Positions 16,920 to 25,258 of a stretch of DNA of 64,000 nt are shown here, piece after piece; the first letter of the stretch is position 1; every line of letters starts with the position of its first letter. The notes under the pieces were generated by a model that worked only from the letters and a program-made list of their open reading frames with translations, made no database searches and was not told the origin of the DNA. The translations under genes and the position numbers were made by a program. This DNA comes from Pseudomonas lundensis (GTDB lineage: Bacteria; Pseudomonadota; Gammaproteobacteria; Pseudomonadales; Pseudomonadaceae), in NCBI RefSeq assembly GCF_002269125.1, contig NZ_NQKI01000022.1:19385-83384 (forward strand), written 5' to 3'.

Positions 16920-17837
16920 TCAGTCGGCAGGCAAATCCGGCCGTTCATTGCTGATACCGTGGGGCACATGCCCGGTCGCAACCACTTGGCGGGCGCGCTC
17001 GCAATGACCGGCCTGATCGTCGAAAAACACGTCAGCAGCGAAGGCTTCGAGAAAGGCTGACTTGTCAAGGCCACCCAAAAACAGCGATTCATCCAGCCGG
17101 ATGTCCCAGTCACGCAGGGTGCGAATCACCCGCTCATGGGCGGGCGCCGAGCGCGCCGTCACCAGCGCTGTGCGAATCGGACAGGCGTCATCCGGGAATT
17201 CACGCTGCAACAGGTTCAGCGCCTCCAGAAACCCCTTGAAGGGGCCGCCGCGCAACGGGCTGCGCGCCGAGTCACGCTCCAGGGATTGAAATGCTTCGAT
17301 ACCGCCCGACTGGTACACGCGCTCGGCTTCGTCCGAAAACAGCACGGCATCCCCGTCAAACGCTATGCGCAGTTCTTTGTTTTCAGCCCGCCGCGTGCCT
17401 CCGGACAAAATCGTCGCGGCCGCGAAGCCAGCGTCCAGCGCGCTACGGACATCATCGGCGTGGGTTGATAAAAACAAGTCGCAGCCAAAGGCATTGAGAT
17501 AAGGATGGGGATTGCGCCCTCCTGAGAAGGCCGCCCGGGAAATGGCCAGCCCGTAATGCTGGATCGAATTGAAGACCCTCAAGCCGGTATCGGCGCTGTT
17601 GCGCGAGACCAGCACCACTTCAACGCGCTCGCGGCCGAGGGTGGCATTGAAGCTCAACAGCTTTTGCACTAGTGCAAAGGCATCTCCCGGCGCCAGCACT
17701 TCATCTTCATGCTCAATCTGGTACTGGCGATACGCTTCAATGCCCCGGGCCAGATAGACCTCATGGCTTTCACTCAGATCGAACAGGGCGCGGGACGAAA
17801 TCGCCAGCACCAACTTGCCTTTCAAGCCTTTACTCAT
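16920..17837 (-). CDS. Cytosolic 5'-nucleotidase family protein
   Basis: The protein has 305 residues. GGAGG precedes the ATG at 17837, which fixes the start. It opens GLKGKLVLAISSRALFDLSE and carries DGDAVLFSDEAERVYQSGG and FLGGLDKSAFLEAF, with FFDDQAGH near the end, a HAD-like fold. It matches the bacterial 5'-nucleotidase family related to eukaryotic cN-I enzymes, which dephosphorylate nucleoside 5'-monophosphates. It stands apart from neighbours by short gaps on the same strand. Confidence 0.85.
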   Translation of the reverse strand: MSKGLKGKLVLAISSRALFDLSESHEVYLARGIEAYRQYQIEHEDEVLAPGDAFALVQKLLSFNATLGRERVEVVLVSRNSADTGLRVFNSIQHYGLAISRAAFSGGRNPHPYLNAFGCDLFLSTHADDVRSALDAGFAAATILSGGTRRAENKELRIAFDGDAVLFSDEAERVYQSGGIEAFQSLERDSARSPLRGGPFKGFLEALNLLQREFPDDACPIRTALVTARSAPAHERVIRTLRDWDIRLDESLFLGGLDKSAFLEAFAADVFFDDQAGHCERARQVVATGHVPHGISNERPDLPAD

Positions 17838-17875
17838 GTCGCCTCCACAGGGTGTGCATGGGGTGAACGACCGGT

Positions 17876-18202
17876 TCAAGGCAGTTCGTCCGGTTCCGTC
17901 ATCAAGGCCAGCCGGATGTGATGCGCCAGCTCGCCTTCACTCAAACGCGATTTCAATTCGCCATAACATTGGCCGTCCCGCACCACAAACAGTGTCGGCA
18001 AATGGAAAATCCCATAGCGCTGCACCAAGCCACCGTTATCGCCTGCGTCAATCCAGCACAGCCGGTCAACGGGCAGCACCATCGCGGGCAACATTTGGCG
18101 GGCGACTCGACAGCTCGAACACCCGGCGCCAGTGAATATCACCAGTGAGGTACCGGGCAGTTCCAGCAAATGCCGGTCCGCATCAAAATCTGTCAGTTCC
18201 AT
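17876..18202 (-). CDS. Thioredoxin-family protein with CxxC active site
   Basis: The protein has 108 residues. ATG 18202 follows GGGTGAA; an in-frame ATG at 18262 is possible but would overlap the divergent gene. The thioredoxin fold is shown by SLVIFTGAGCSSCRVARQML (active site CSSC) and the cis-Pro region YGIFHLPTLFVVRDG. No signal peptide is seen, so it is cytoplasmic. It may be a thiol reductant or chaperone. Confidence 0.85.
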   Translation of the reverse strand: MELTDFDADRHLLELPGTSLVIFTGAGCSSCRVARQMLPAMVLPVDRLCWIDAGDNGGLVQRYGIFHLPTLFVVRDGQCYGELKSRLSEGELAHHIRLALMTEPDELP

Positions 18203-18260
18203 TTCACCCACTATACTGAGGCAAACAATATCAAAGTGCTGGCACTTGGAGTGTGCGTTC

Positions 18261-18707
18261 ATGGGTCGCTTTTTACCCCACCCAGATGATATTCCCGCTG
18301 AGATTACGCCACGCGAACAACCCGCCCTTTCACGCCAGAAGCTGCACTCTATCAGCCTTGGCGGCGTTTCATGCAACAGCGATCGAGGCTGGAAGCGTGG
18401 AGCAGCCGTCGACATTCACATGCCTACCCTGGGTCTGGATGCACATTACGCGGGCTACATCGCCTGGTGCGAAAAACGTGCACAGGGCTACCGTGTTGGC
18501 ATTACCTTTACCGATGCCTCGACGCTATTTGGCGCACGGATGGGCGAACAGGTGTGTCAGATCGAACACTTTTACCGCTTGCAGCGATTACAAAACCCGC
18601 AGGTAGACAACATAGAAGCACTGGCGCTGGAATGGATCAGCCTCAATGCTGTGGAGTTCTCTCAAGCCACCCTGGAGCGCGCGCTGGGTCAACCGGCACT
18701 GGATTAA
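18261..18707 (+). CDS. PilZ-domain protein with altered c-di-GMP motif
   Basis: The protein has 148 residues. ATG 18261 is preceded by GGAG and opens MGRFLPHPDDIPAEI; a longer upstream frame overlaps the thioredoxin gene. The PilZ core is LSRQKLHSISLGGVSCNSD. The usual D/N-x-S-x-x-G reads S-I-S-L-G-G, so the first position is Ser, and the RxxxR element is not clear. Cyclic di-GMP binding may therefore be weak or absent. It is divergent from the thioredoxin-like gene. Confidence 0.78.
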   Translation: MGRFLPHPDDIPAEITPREQPALSRQKLHSISLGGVSCNSDRGWKRGAAVDIHMPTLGLDAHYAGYIAWCEKRAQGYRVGITFTDASTLFGARMGEQVCQIEHFYRLQRLQNPQVDNIEALALEWISLNAVEFSQATLERALGQPALD

Positions 18708-18838
18708 ACCTGCGTGTGCCCATTGTCGGATAACCGCTTTACGCGTTAAGGTTCGGCTCCCCGTTGCGCTCAATCATGCTGTGCTCCGCCGCACGGGGAT
18801 CGCTGGCGGCCGGCACCCGTGACCTGACGAGTAACACG

Positions 18839-19915
18839 ATGGCTGATTTACCGATCGACGACCTAAACGTTGCCTCCAACGAAACCCTGATCACACCTGA
18901 ACAGCTCAAGCGCGAGATGCCTCTGCGTGAAACTGCGTTGCAGACTGTGACCAAAGGCCGTGAGGTGATTCGCAACATCCTGGATGGCAAAGACCATCGA
19001 CTGTTCGTTGTCATCGGGCCTTGCTCGATCCACGATATCAAGGCTGCCCACGAATACGCCGAGCGCCTCAAGGCCCTCGCCGCTGAAGTCAGCGATACGC
19101 TGTACTTGGTCATGCGGGTGTATTTTGAAAAACCACGCACCACCGTCGGCTGGAAAGGCCTGATCAACGACCCGTACCTGGATGACTCGTTCAAGATCGA
19201 AGACGGTCTGCACATCGGGCGTAAACTGTTGCTCGACCTGGCTGAAATGGGCCTGCCGACTGCGACTGAAGCGTTGGACCCAATCTCCCCGCAATACCTG
19301 CAAGACCTGATCAGCTGGTCGGCCATTGGTGCCCGCACCACCGAATCGCAAACCCACCGCGAAATGGCTTCCGGCTTGTCTTCGGCCGTTGGCTTCAAGA
19401 ACGGCACCGATGGTGGCCTGACGGTAGCGATCAACGCCTTGCAATCAGTTTCCAGCCCGCACCGCTTTCTGGGTATCAATCAGGAAGGCGGCGTCTCGAT
19501 TGTCACCACCAAAGGCAACGCATACGGCCACGTCGTACTGCGCGGCGGCAACGGCAAGCCGAACTACGACTCCGTGAGCGTCGCCCTGTGCGAGCAGGCG
19601 CTGACCAAAGCGAAAATTCGCCCGAACATCATGGTCGATTGCAGCCACGCCAACTCCAACAAAGACCCGGCCTTGCAGCCACTGGTCATGGAAAACGTGG
19701 CCAATCAGATCGCCGAAGGCAATCAGTCGATTATCGGCCTGATGGTCGAAAGCCATTTGAACTGGGGCTGCCAGGCCATCCCTAAAAACCTTGAAGATTT
19801 GCAATACGGTGTGTCGATTACCGATGCGTGCATCGACTGGGCAAGCACCGAGAGCACCCTGCGCAGCATGCGTGCCAAGCTCAAGGATGTTCTGCCTAAA
19901 CGTGCTCGCGGCTAA
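18839..19915 (+). CDS. Class I 3-deoxy-7-phosphoheptulonate (DAHP) synthase
   Basis: The protein has 358 residues, beginning MADLPIDDLNVASNETLITP. Family hallmarks are LFVVIGPCSIHDIKAAHEYA (metal-binding Cys), FEKPRTTVGWKGLINDP, SGLSSAVGFKNGTDG and IMVDCSHANSNKDP. It condenses phosphoenolpyruvate and erythrose 4-phosphate, the first step of the shikimate pathway. Whether this is the Tyr-, Phe- or Trp-sensitive isozyme cannot be decided here. An upstream in-frame extension to 18764 is not supported. Confidence 0.95.
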   Translation: MADLPIDDLNVASNETLITPEQLKREMPLRETALQTVTKGREVIRNILDGKDHRLFVVIGPCSIHDIKAAHEYAERLKALAAEVSDTLYLVMRVYFEKPRTTVGWKGLINDPYLDDSFKIEDGLHIGRKLLLDLAEMGLPTATEALDPISPQYLQDLISWSAIGARTTESQTHREMASGLSSAVGFKNGTDGGLTVAINALQSVSSPHRFLGINQEGGVSIVTTKGNAYGHVVLRGGNGKPNYDSVSVALCEQALTKAKIRPNIMVDCSHANSNKDPALQPLVMENVANQIAEGNQSIIGLMVESHLNWGCQAIPKNLEDLQYGVSITDACIDWASTESTLRSMRAKLKDVLPKRARG

Positions 19916-19935
19916 CCACCGCCACGGCTGAACCT

Positions 19936-19957
19936 GCAGGGGCGCACCCGCTCCTGC
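19936..19957. terminator. Hairpin between convergent aro gene and ppk2
   Basis: GCAGGGGC at 19936-19943 pairs with GCTCCTGC at 19950-19957, with one G-T wobble. It lies between convergent genes and resembles a REP-type palindrome. Confidence 0.5.
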
Positions 19958-19974
19958 AGGAGCTTTACACCGTT

Positions 19975-21144
19975 CTACAACGGAATCGAAGCCCGGCGTT
20001 CGCCGCGCTCATACACCACGTTGGCGCGTCCCACGATCAAAGGATCAAGCGCACCGATACCTTTCAAATCCTTATCGGCATACGGCAACTTGTGCAGTAC
20101 ATAGCGCATGGCGCTCAACCGCGCGCGCTTCTTGCAATTGGACTTGATCACGGTCCAGGGTGCATCCGAGGTATCGGTGTACGAGAACATGCCTTCCTTG
20201 GCCTTGGTGTAATCGTCCCACTTGTCCAGAGACGCCAGATCGATCGGGCTGAGTTTCCAGTGTTTAAGCGGATGTTTCTCGCGTTCTTTAAAACGTCGAC
20301 GCTGCTCATCCCGGCTGACTGAAAACCAGAACTTGATCAGGTGGACGTTACTGCGCACCAGCATGCGTTCGAAATCCGGTGTCTGGCGCATGAACTCCAG
20401 GTATTCATCGTCCGAACAGAAGCCCATCACCCGCTCAACGCCAGCGCGGTTGTACCAGCTTCGGTCAAACATCACGATTTCACCTGCTGTGGGCAAATGC
20501 TGAACATAGCGCTGGAAATACCATTGGCCACGCTCTACTTCGCTGGGTTTCTCCAGCGCGACAATTCGCGCACCCCGAGGGTTGAGGTGTTCCATGAAAC
20601 GCTTGATCGAACCGCCCTTGCCCGCCGCATCCCGCCCTTCGAACAGAATGACGACTTTCTGGCCAGTTTCCTTGACCCAGGCTTGTAGCTTGAGCAGTTC
20701 AACTTGCAGGCGATATTTCTCGCGCTCGTAGTTACGGCGCGACATCAGGTTCTTATAGGGGTAATTGCCTTTGCGCCAATCCGGTGCCAATTGATCGTCC
20801 GGGTGCAGGGGGCGCTGGTGAAACACCGACTCGCTTTCCTGACTCAGCAACGCATTGCGCAACACCACCGCATCGTCGGGAGACATGCCCGACATCAAGG
20901 TGCCCAAGGTCTGGATAAGCCCCTGCGTATCGCCCTGCGGAATTTGCTGAAGGATGTCTTTGACCGCCGCACTGGTCGCTGCCTGGCGCGACTGAATTTT
21001 ATCTTCGACTACATGCCGCTGAAGTTGCGCCGGGCTCTGCGTCGGAGCGACATCACCGGACTGGGCGCGGCGTGGGCGGACGCTGCGTGGCGCTTTTTTG
21101 GCTGCGGGCTTTACAGAAGCAGTGCGAGTGACCACATCGGTCAT
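19975..21144 (-). CDS. ppk2: Polyphosphate kinase 2
   Basis: The protein has 389 residues. A basic N-terminal extension (about residues 1-60, VKPAAKKAPRSVRPRRAQ) precedes the PPK2 domain. Walker A is LFEGRDAAGKGGSIKRFMEH, Walker B is around EIVMFDRSWYNRAG, and lid residues follow in EQRRRFKEREKHPLKHWKLS. PPK2 enzymes transfer phosphate between polyphosphate and nucleoside diphosphates. A single kinase domain indicates class I. A leading lysine/arginine stretch may bind polyphosphate. Confidence 0.93.
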   Translation of the reverse strand: MTDVVTRTASVKPAAKKAPRSVRPRRAQSGDVAPTQSPAQLQRHVVEDKIQSRQAATSAAVKDILQQIPQGDTQGLIQTLGTLMSGMSPDDAVVLRNALLSQESESVFHQRPLHPDDQLAPDWRKGNYPYKNLMSRRNYEREKYRLQVELLKLQAWVKETGQKVVILFEGRDAAGKGGSIKRFMEHLNPRGARIVALEKPSEVERGQWYFQRYVQHLPTAGEIVMFDRSWYNRAGVERVMGFCSDDEYLEFMRQTPDFERMLVRSNVHLIKFWFSVSRDEQRRRFKEREKHPLKHWKLSPIDLASLDKWDDYTKAKEGMFSYTDTSDAPWTVIKSNCKKRARLSAMRYVLHKLPYADKDLKGIGALDPLIVGRANVVYERGERRASIPL

Positions 21145-21252
21145 GAGATTTCCTTAAATGAACGGCGGATGATTCAAATAAATACAGCATCTGTCACCCA
21201 ACACCCTAGACACAGATCAAAAACCTTCCGATCAGATTCGCAGCAAACGCAG

Positions 21253-21285
21253 GCACCCCGCGAGAACGACATACTCGCGGGGTGC
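21253..21285. terminator. Hairpin between macro-domain gene and ppk2
   Basis: GCACCCCGCGAG at 21253-21264 pairs perfectly with CTCGCGGGGTGC at 21274-21285 (12 bp). It lies downstream of the minus-strand macro-domain gene. T-runs are short. Confidence 0.7.
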
Positions 21286-21318
21286 AGGTTGTGCGTTTTA
21301 AACGTGAGCGCCGCGACG

Positions 21319-21825
21319 TTAACCCAGTTGCTCGTCCGCTTTTATACCCTTGCGATAGACCTCATACACGATGACATCAGCGTTGAGTTCGCCCAGGTAC
21401 TTTTCAATCAGAGGCTTGACGTCTTGCCATTCCAGCCCGCCGACGCCGGTGGCCAGACGCGGTAACGCCACGCTTTTGATGTGCTCGTCAGTCACATACC
21501 GGGCCAGTTCCCGCAAGGCATGCCCGACGTTTTTCAGGGTTGCCTTGCCGGGCTTGGCGGCATGACCGGCGTGTAGGGAGTCTTGAGTCAACAGGTTCAC
21601 AATGCTGCGCACCCCACCCTTGTCATCCACACCCGACCAGCACCAGATCTCACCGGGCTGCGGTGCCTTGCTGTGGGCAGCGTGACGATAGTCCGCCACC
21701 AGGGATGGCCAACGCTCACGCAGAGCCAGCGCCAGGCCGGTATCGAAAGGATCCTGAGGCGCAATGCCGTGAGCAATCACCTGCGCTTGACTCAGTAAAA
21801 TGTCGCCTTCGACTTCACGGATCAT
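21319..21825 (-). CDS. Macro-domain protein, TARG1/DarG-like ADP-ribose hydrolase candidate
   Basis: The protein has 168 residues. GGAGAGAA precedes ATG 21825; a GTG seven codons upstream is less likely. It opens MIREVEGDILLSQAQVIAHG, the position where macro domains carry GDI and the ADP-ribose contact. Near the C-terminus SVALPRLATGVGGLEWQDVK matches the LP-x-x-G-x-G-x-G-G-L-x-W pattern of the ALC1/TARG1/DarG branch. That branch removes ADP-ribose from proteins or from thymidine in DNA. No DarT-like toxin lies next to it, so it is an orphan. The usual catalytic lysine cannot be placed with certainty. Confidence 0.8.
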   Translation of the reverse strand: MIREVEGDILLSQAQVIAHGIAPQDPFDTGLALALRERWPSLVADYRHAAHSKAPQPGEIWCWSGVDDKGGVRSIVNLLTQDSLHAGHAAKPGKATLKNVGHALRELARYVTDEHIKSVALPRLATGVGGLEWQDVKPLIEKYLGELNADVIVYEVYRKGIKADEQLG

Positions 21826-21986
21826 ATGCGTTCTCTCCACAGTCAATAATCCGGGCTCGGCAACGCGCCTCCCCCGCCTGATTCCAGACTAAGCGAGGGG
21901 GTCAGTGTTCACGTTGATTCAGGTCAATAGCGGCAAGAAGGGCGTCGAGTGACGCCCGGGGTGGCGGGCAGCGAGCATAAAAGGGA

Positions 21987-22268
21987 TCACAGTTTGGCTG
22001 GAGTACGTTTGTGGCGTTCCATATAACGCTCCACGTAAGAACATGAAGGAATTACGTCATAGCCCATCTTCTCGGCGTAATCGAGTGCTTCTTCAGTCAA
22101 TGCGGCAGCAATTCCGCGACCACGCAGGGCGTTGGGAACAAAGGTGCGGTAGATATCCAGAGTCTGCTTGCCCAGATCCATGTAGGTCAGGTAAGCACGA
22201 TGACCGTCGACAGTGGTCTCAAACTGGTGACCTGCCTGGTCATGGTGGATGGACAACGCCTCGCTCAT
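21987..22268 (-). CDS. Small GNAT-fold N-acetyltransferase (YjdJ/NATD1-like)
   Basis: The protein has 93 residues. GAGGAG lies five bases before ATG 22268, while the ATG at 22271 is only two bases away. A minimal GNAT core is visible: acetyl-CoA loop VPNALRGRGIAAALTEEALD and terminal IPSCSYVERYMERH. The family is small and widely conserved. Substrates are mostly unknown. Confidence 0.88.
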   Translation of the reverse strand: MSEALSIHHDQAGHQFETTVDGHRAYLTYMDLGKQTLDIYRTFVPNALRGRGIAAALTEEALDYAEKMGYDVIPSCSYVERYMERHKRTPAKL

Positions 22269-22271
22269 CAT

Positions 22272-22750
22272 TACTCCTCGCGGGTCTTGAACCGTGACCC
22301 CTACCTTACTGTTGTTTTTCCGCCGAGGGAACCACTGCGCACCAAGCGTTGACCTTGCGCAGTAGCAAGATGCCAGCCTGTGTAAAGCGTAGTCAAACTC
22401 GAGATAAACGCTCGCTAAACTCGACCTGACCGAAGCGTCTCTCGCTCAGCCTCATGCCAGTCCATTGAACATTTTGCGGAATGTTGAAGCTATGACGAGA
22501 ATCCGGCGCTAAAGTCACTTGAAACCTGACACCCTATCCCCACATAGGGCGATGTGCTTAGTGCGTCAAACCGACTGTTTTACAAGCACAATCTGTTAAA
22601 GCTAGCCCATGGCCAGTCATTACCAATTATTTTTTTTGGTTCTTGCGCTAGGTCAGTTTACTTACTACAAGTAATGGGTAGTATGTACGCCGGCTGTTTC
22701 CTCATGTTGAAGGAGCAGCTTCAATTAGAAAGTCCTTGAAGGGGAACACG
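22272..22750. other. Long intergenic region upstream of oprI
   Basis: About 480 bases lie without a credible gene; a 61-codon plus ORF (22554-22739) has no supporting features. Two small palindromes are visible: AACATT-N6-AATGTT around 22468-22485 and CCCTAT-N6-ATAGGG at 22532-22549. The oprI promoter and 5' leader must lie here, and the last 130 bases are AT-rich (a run of T at about 22629-22637). Confidence 0.5.
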
Positions 22751-23002
22751 ATGAACAACGTTCTGAAATTCTCTGCTCTGGCATTGGCCGCAGTTCTGGC
22801 TACCGGTTGCAGCAGCGTATCTAAAGAAACTGAAGCCCGTCTGACTGCAACTGAAGATGCAGCAGCACGTTCCCAGGCTCGTGCTGACGAAGCCTACCGT
22901 AAAGCTGACGAAGCGCTGGCTGCTGCTCAAAAAGCACAACAGACTGCTGATGAAGCTAACGAACGTGCTCTGCGCATGCTTGAAAAAGCAAGCCGCAAGT
23001 AA
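22751..23002 (+). CDS. oprI: Major outer-membrane lipoprotein OprI
   Basis: The protein has 83 residues, the usual OprI length. AAGGGGA precedes ATG 22751. The lipobox is LATGCSS (Cys at residue 19-20). The mature part is a continuous coiled-coil rich in Ala and charged residues ([20 protein letters not shown]), ending in MLEKASRK, whose terminal Lys can be linked to peptidoglycan. It is one of the most abundant Pseudomonas envelope proteins and the functional relative of Braun's lipoprotein. Its transcript ends at a strong terminator. Confidence 0.98.
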   Translation: MNNVLKFSALALAAVLATGCSSVSKETEARLTATEDAAARSQARADEAYRKADEALAAAQKAQQTADEANERALRMLEKASRK

Positions 23003-23025
23003 TAGTCCTTCGGGGCTGTTACCAG

Positions 23026-23054
23026 CCGACCCATTTTATGGGTCGGTTTTTTTT
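23026..23054 (+). terminator. Rho-independent terminator of oprI
   Basis: CCGACCCA at 23026-23033 pairs with TGGGTCGG at 23039-23046, followed by eight T residues. Confidence 0.95.
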
Positions 23055-23080
23055 GCCTGAGATATTTTCAACAGGCAAAA

Positions 23081-23115
23081 AAAAGCCGCCGCAATCACCG
23101 ACTGCGGCGGCTTTT
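23081..23115. terminator. Bidirectional terminator between oprI and the transpeptidase gene
   Basis: AAAAGCCGCCGCA at 23081-23093 pairs perfectly with TGCGGCGGCTTTT at 23103-23115, with A/T runs on both sides. It serves the minus-strand transpeptidase gene. Confidence 0.92.
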
Positions 23116-23125
23116 TAGTGATCGA

Positions 23126-24199
23126 TTACTGCACGTAATCGAGCGACTGGCCCTGCGGCTCTTCACTTAGGCCAGGAACTTGCGGCACTACAGCAGTGCT
23201 GATTCCAATTTCGGCGGGTACACCCGTTTCTGCCACCACAACAGGGAACGCTTTTTCCTTGTCGATCTGAATAGTGTCTTCAAGCGCTTTGTGCTTGAGC
23301 ACAAAGTTCATGAAACCAGCCCACTTTTGCTCTTTGTCTTCTTGCGTCAAATGCGACTTGTCGCTCTTGGCGAGCAGAGAACCGTCTTTGACGTTTAAGG
23401 GCTCGTGCACTTCCAGGTATACCTTGCCGCCACTTACACCCATCTTGTAGGGCTCGTTGATGATGCGAACAGGCGTTCCCACCGGCACCAGTTGCGACAT
23501 TTGCAAGACGTTCTTGTTCAGCATGCGGAAACAGCCGTGGCTAGTGCCGGTGCCAATACCAAACTTGGCATTGGACCCATGGATCAGGTAACCCGGCATG
23601 CCCAGCGTAAACTTGAAAGGCCCCAGAGGGTTGTCTGGGCCGGCTGGCACCACGTTGGGCAACGGATCACCATTGCGGGCGTGTTCGGCCTTGATCGACG
23701 CGGGAGGCGTCCAGGTCGGGTTCGGTGTCTTGGCGGTGATGCGGGTCTGGCCCACTGGCGACCCCCAGCCCTCACGACCAATGCCCAGCGGAAAGGTATA
23801 CACCTTGTTTTGATCCTTGGGGTAGTAATACAACCGGTATTCGGCCAGGTTGATCACGATCCCTTCCCGCTTGCCGGGCGGCAGGATGAACTGCGTCGGT
23901 AACACGATATCGGTGTCCACCAGCGTGCCGTCGGGATTCTTTTTGACCGGCAACCAGGCATCGATGCCCGGGTTGGCGGCAATCATCTCTGAATAGCCCA
24001 GCTCATGCTCATTGCCCAGATCTGCGAAAGAGTCTTCGTAGCGGCCCTTGATGATTTGTACTTGCCCGACCACGTCTTCACCGGGCGGCGGCAACGGAAA
24101 TTCAAGAGCAGCAACAGGGCCTGCCACACACAGTGCGGCAACTGACAGACAACGGGTGACGGCAGGTAGGCGCGACAACATCCGGAACATCCTTCGCAT
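23126..24199 (-). CDS. L,D-transpeptidase (ErfK/YbiS/YcfS/YnhG type)
   Basis: The protein has 357 residues from ATG 24199; ATG 24190 is an alternative. A signal peptide ends near VAGPVAALEF. A LysM-like segment follows (IIKGRYEDSFADLG to EMIAANPGIDAWLP), then the YkuD domain with catalytic motif YLIHGSNAKFGIGTGTSHGC, whose Cys is the nucleophile. Enzymes of this type attach Braun-type lipoprotein to peptidoglycan. Its position beside oprI, convergent with it, fits that role. The C-terminal ~90 residues are a family-specific extension. Confidence 0.93.
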   Translation of the reverse strand: MRRMFRMLSRLPAVTRCLSVAALCVAGPVAALEFPLPPPGEDVVGQVQIIKGRYEDSFADLGNEHELGYSEMIAANPGIDAWLPVKKNPDGTLVDTDIVLPTQFILPPGKREGIVINLAEYRLYYYPKDQNKVYTFPLGIGREGWGSPVGQTRITAKTPNPTWTPPASIKAEHARNGDPLPNVVPAGPDNPLGPFKFTLGMPGYLIHGSNAKFGIGTGTSHGCFRMLNKNVLQMSQLVPVGTPVRIINEPYKMGVSGGKVYLEVHEPLNVKDGSLLAKSDKSHLTQEDKEQKWAGFMNFVLKHKALEDTIQIDKEKAFPVVVAETGVPAEIGISTAVVPQVPGLSEEPQGQSLDYVQ

Positions 24200-24290
24200 A
24201 ATCAACGGGGGACAAAAAGGGGAAAGTGTACACGCAGCCTGCCGGGTTCAGGAGGCGGCGTACCTCGCAAAAATGGTCAGACGAGGTAGA

Positions 24291-24584
24291 TCATAGTTCA
24301 AAGCGCAATTCAGGCCAGATCGGCTCGGTGCCACGGCGCTGCGATTCAATGATTGCGCGGCACAGCGGACACAGACGGTGGTCTTGAAATACCTTGCGCG
24401 TCACGTCCGACCAGCGCGGCTGCGCAGGCAGCAACGAGCCGCATAACGTACGGTCGATGGTGCCTCCCAGCTCCAATTGACGCGTCACCAGATGCACCCG
24501 TACCTCCTGGCAGGCGAACAAATCGAGCTGTTCGTCAGGCTCGATCAGTTGATAGGCATATAAAGACCAGGCAGGACGCGACAT
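24291..24584 (-). CDS. Small conserved protein with possible zinc-binding cysteines
   Basis: The protein has 97 residues, beginning MSRPAWSLYAYQLIEPDEQL, with GGAG six bases before the ATG. Cysteines occur singly (FACQEV, RTLCGS) and as a C-x-x-C pair (HRLCPLCRAIIESQ), which could bind zinc. There is no signal peptide or membrane segment. It sits between the transpeptidase and tesA genes on the same strand. I do not recognise a named family. Confidence 0.75.
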   Translation of the reverse strand: MSRPAWSLYAYQLIEPDEQLDLFACQEVRVHLVTRQLELGGTIDRTLCGSLLPAQPRWSDVTRKVFQDHRLCPLCRAIIESQRRGTEPIWPELRFEL

Positions 24585-24642
24585 CGGGGGCTCCAAATCG
24601 GGGGGGCGCCACCTTAGCCGAAACGCTGCGACTAGAAAAGCA

Positions 24643-25248
24643 TCAAAGCAACGGTTTTAGCACAGGCCACACATTATCCAGCAGACGCTTCTGTGCAGCG
24701 GCTGCAGGGTGCAAGCCATCTGCCTGCATCCACTGGGGATTGCCCCCGACGCCCTCAAGGAAAAACGGCACCAGCGCGATCTGTTTTTCAGCAGCCAGCT
24801 GCGTATAAACCTCGGCGAAGGCGTCGGTGTAACGTTTGCCATAATTGGGTGGCAACTTCATTCCTAACAGCAGCACCTTGGCGCCCGCGGTTTTGGCGCT
24901 ATCGATCATACCGGCAAGATTTTGTTTCAATTGAGCCGGCAACTGACCGCGCAAGCCGTCATTACCCCCCAATTCGACAATCACCACATCCGGTTTATGC
25001 TCTGTAAGCAGCGCAGGCAAACGCGCAAGACCGCCCGCACTGGTATCACCACTGATAGACGCATTGACCACCTGATCGGGGTGACCTTCCTGTGCAAGTC
25101 GCTGCTCAAGCAAAGACACCCAGCCCAGCCGGGTATCCAGGCCGAAACCCGCGCTGATACTATCGCCGACGATCAAAATTGTTCCCGCCGCTGCGTTCTG
25201 CGCCATGCACATCAGGGCCAGAGCAGCACTTAAAAACCACACACGCAT
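24643..25248 (-). CDS. tesA: Periplasmic arylesterase/thioesterase I (SGNH hydrolase)
   Basis: The protein has 201 residues. A signal peptide (MRVWFLSAALALMCMAQNAA) is followed by the four SGNH blocks: GDSISAGFG (nucleophile Ser), the Gly of block II, GGNDGLRG and DGLHP (catalytic Asp/His). TesA hydrolyses aryl esters and acyl thioesters. It is divergent from the ABC gene that starts only 11 bases away, the usual Pseudomonas and Escherichia arrangement. An upstream in-frame extension is rejected because it hides the signal peptide. Confidence 0.95.
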   Translation of the reverse strand: MRVWFLSAALALMCMAQNAAAGTILIVGDSISAGFGLDTRLGWVSLLEQRLAQEGHPDQVVNASISGDTSAGGLARLPALLTEHKPDVVIVELGGNDGLRGQLPAQLKQNLAGMIDSAKTAGAKVLLLGMKLPPNYGKRYTDAFAEVYTQLAAEKQIALVPFFLEGVGGNPQWMQADGLHPAAAAQKRLLDNVWPVLKPLL

Positions 25249-25258
25249 CGGATTCTCC

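Noticed and set aside
22554..22739. 61-codon plus-strand ORF just before oprI
   Set aside because: It lies in the AT-rich leader/promoter region of oprI and has no start signal or domain.
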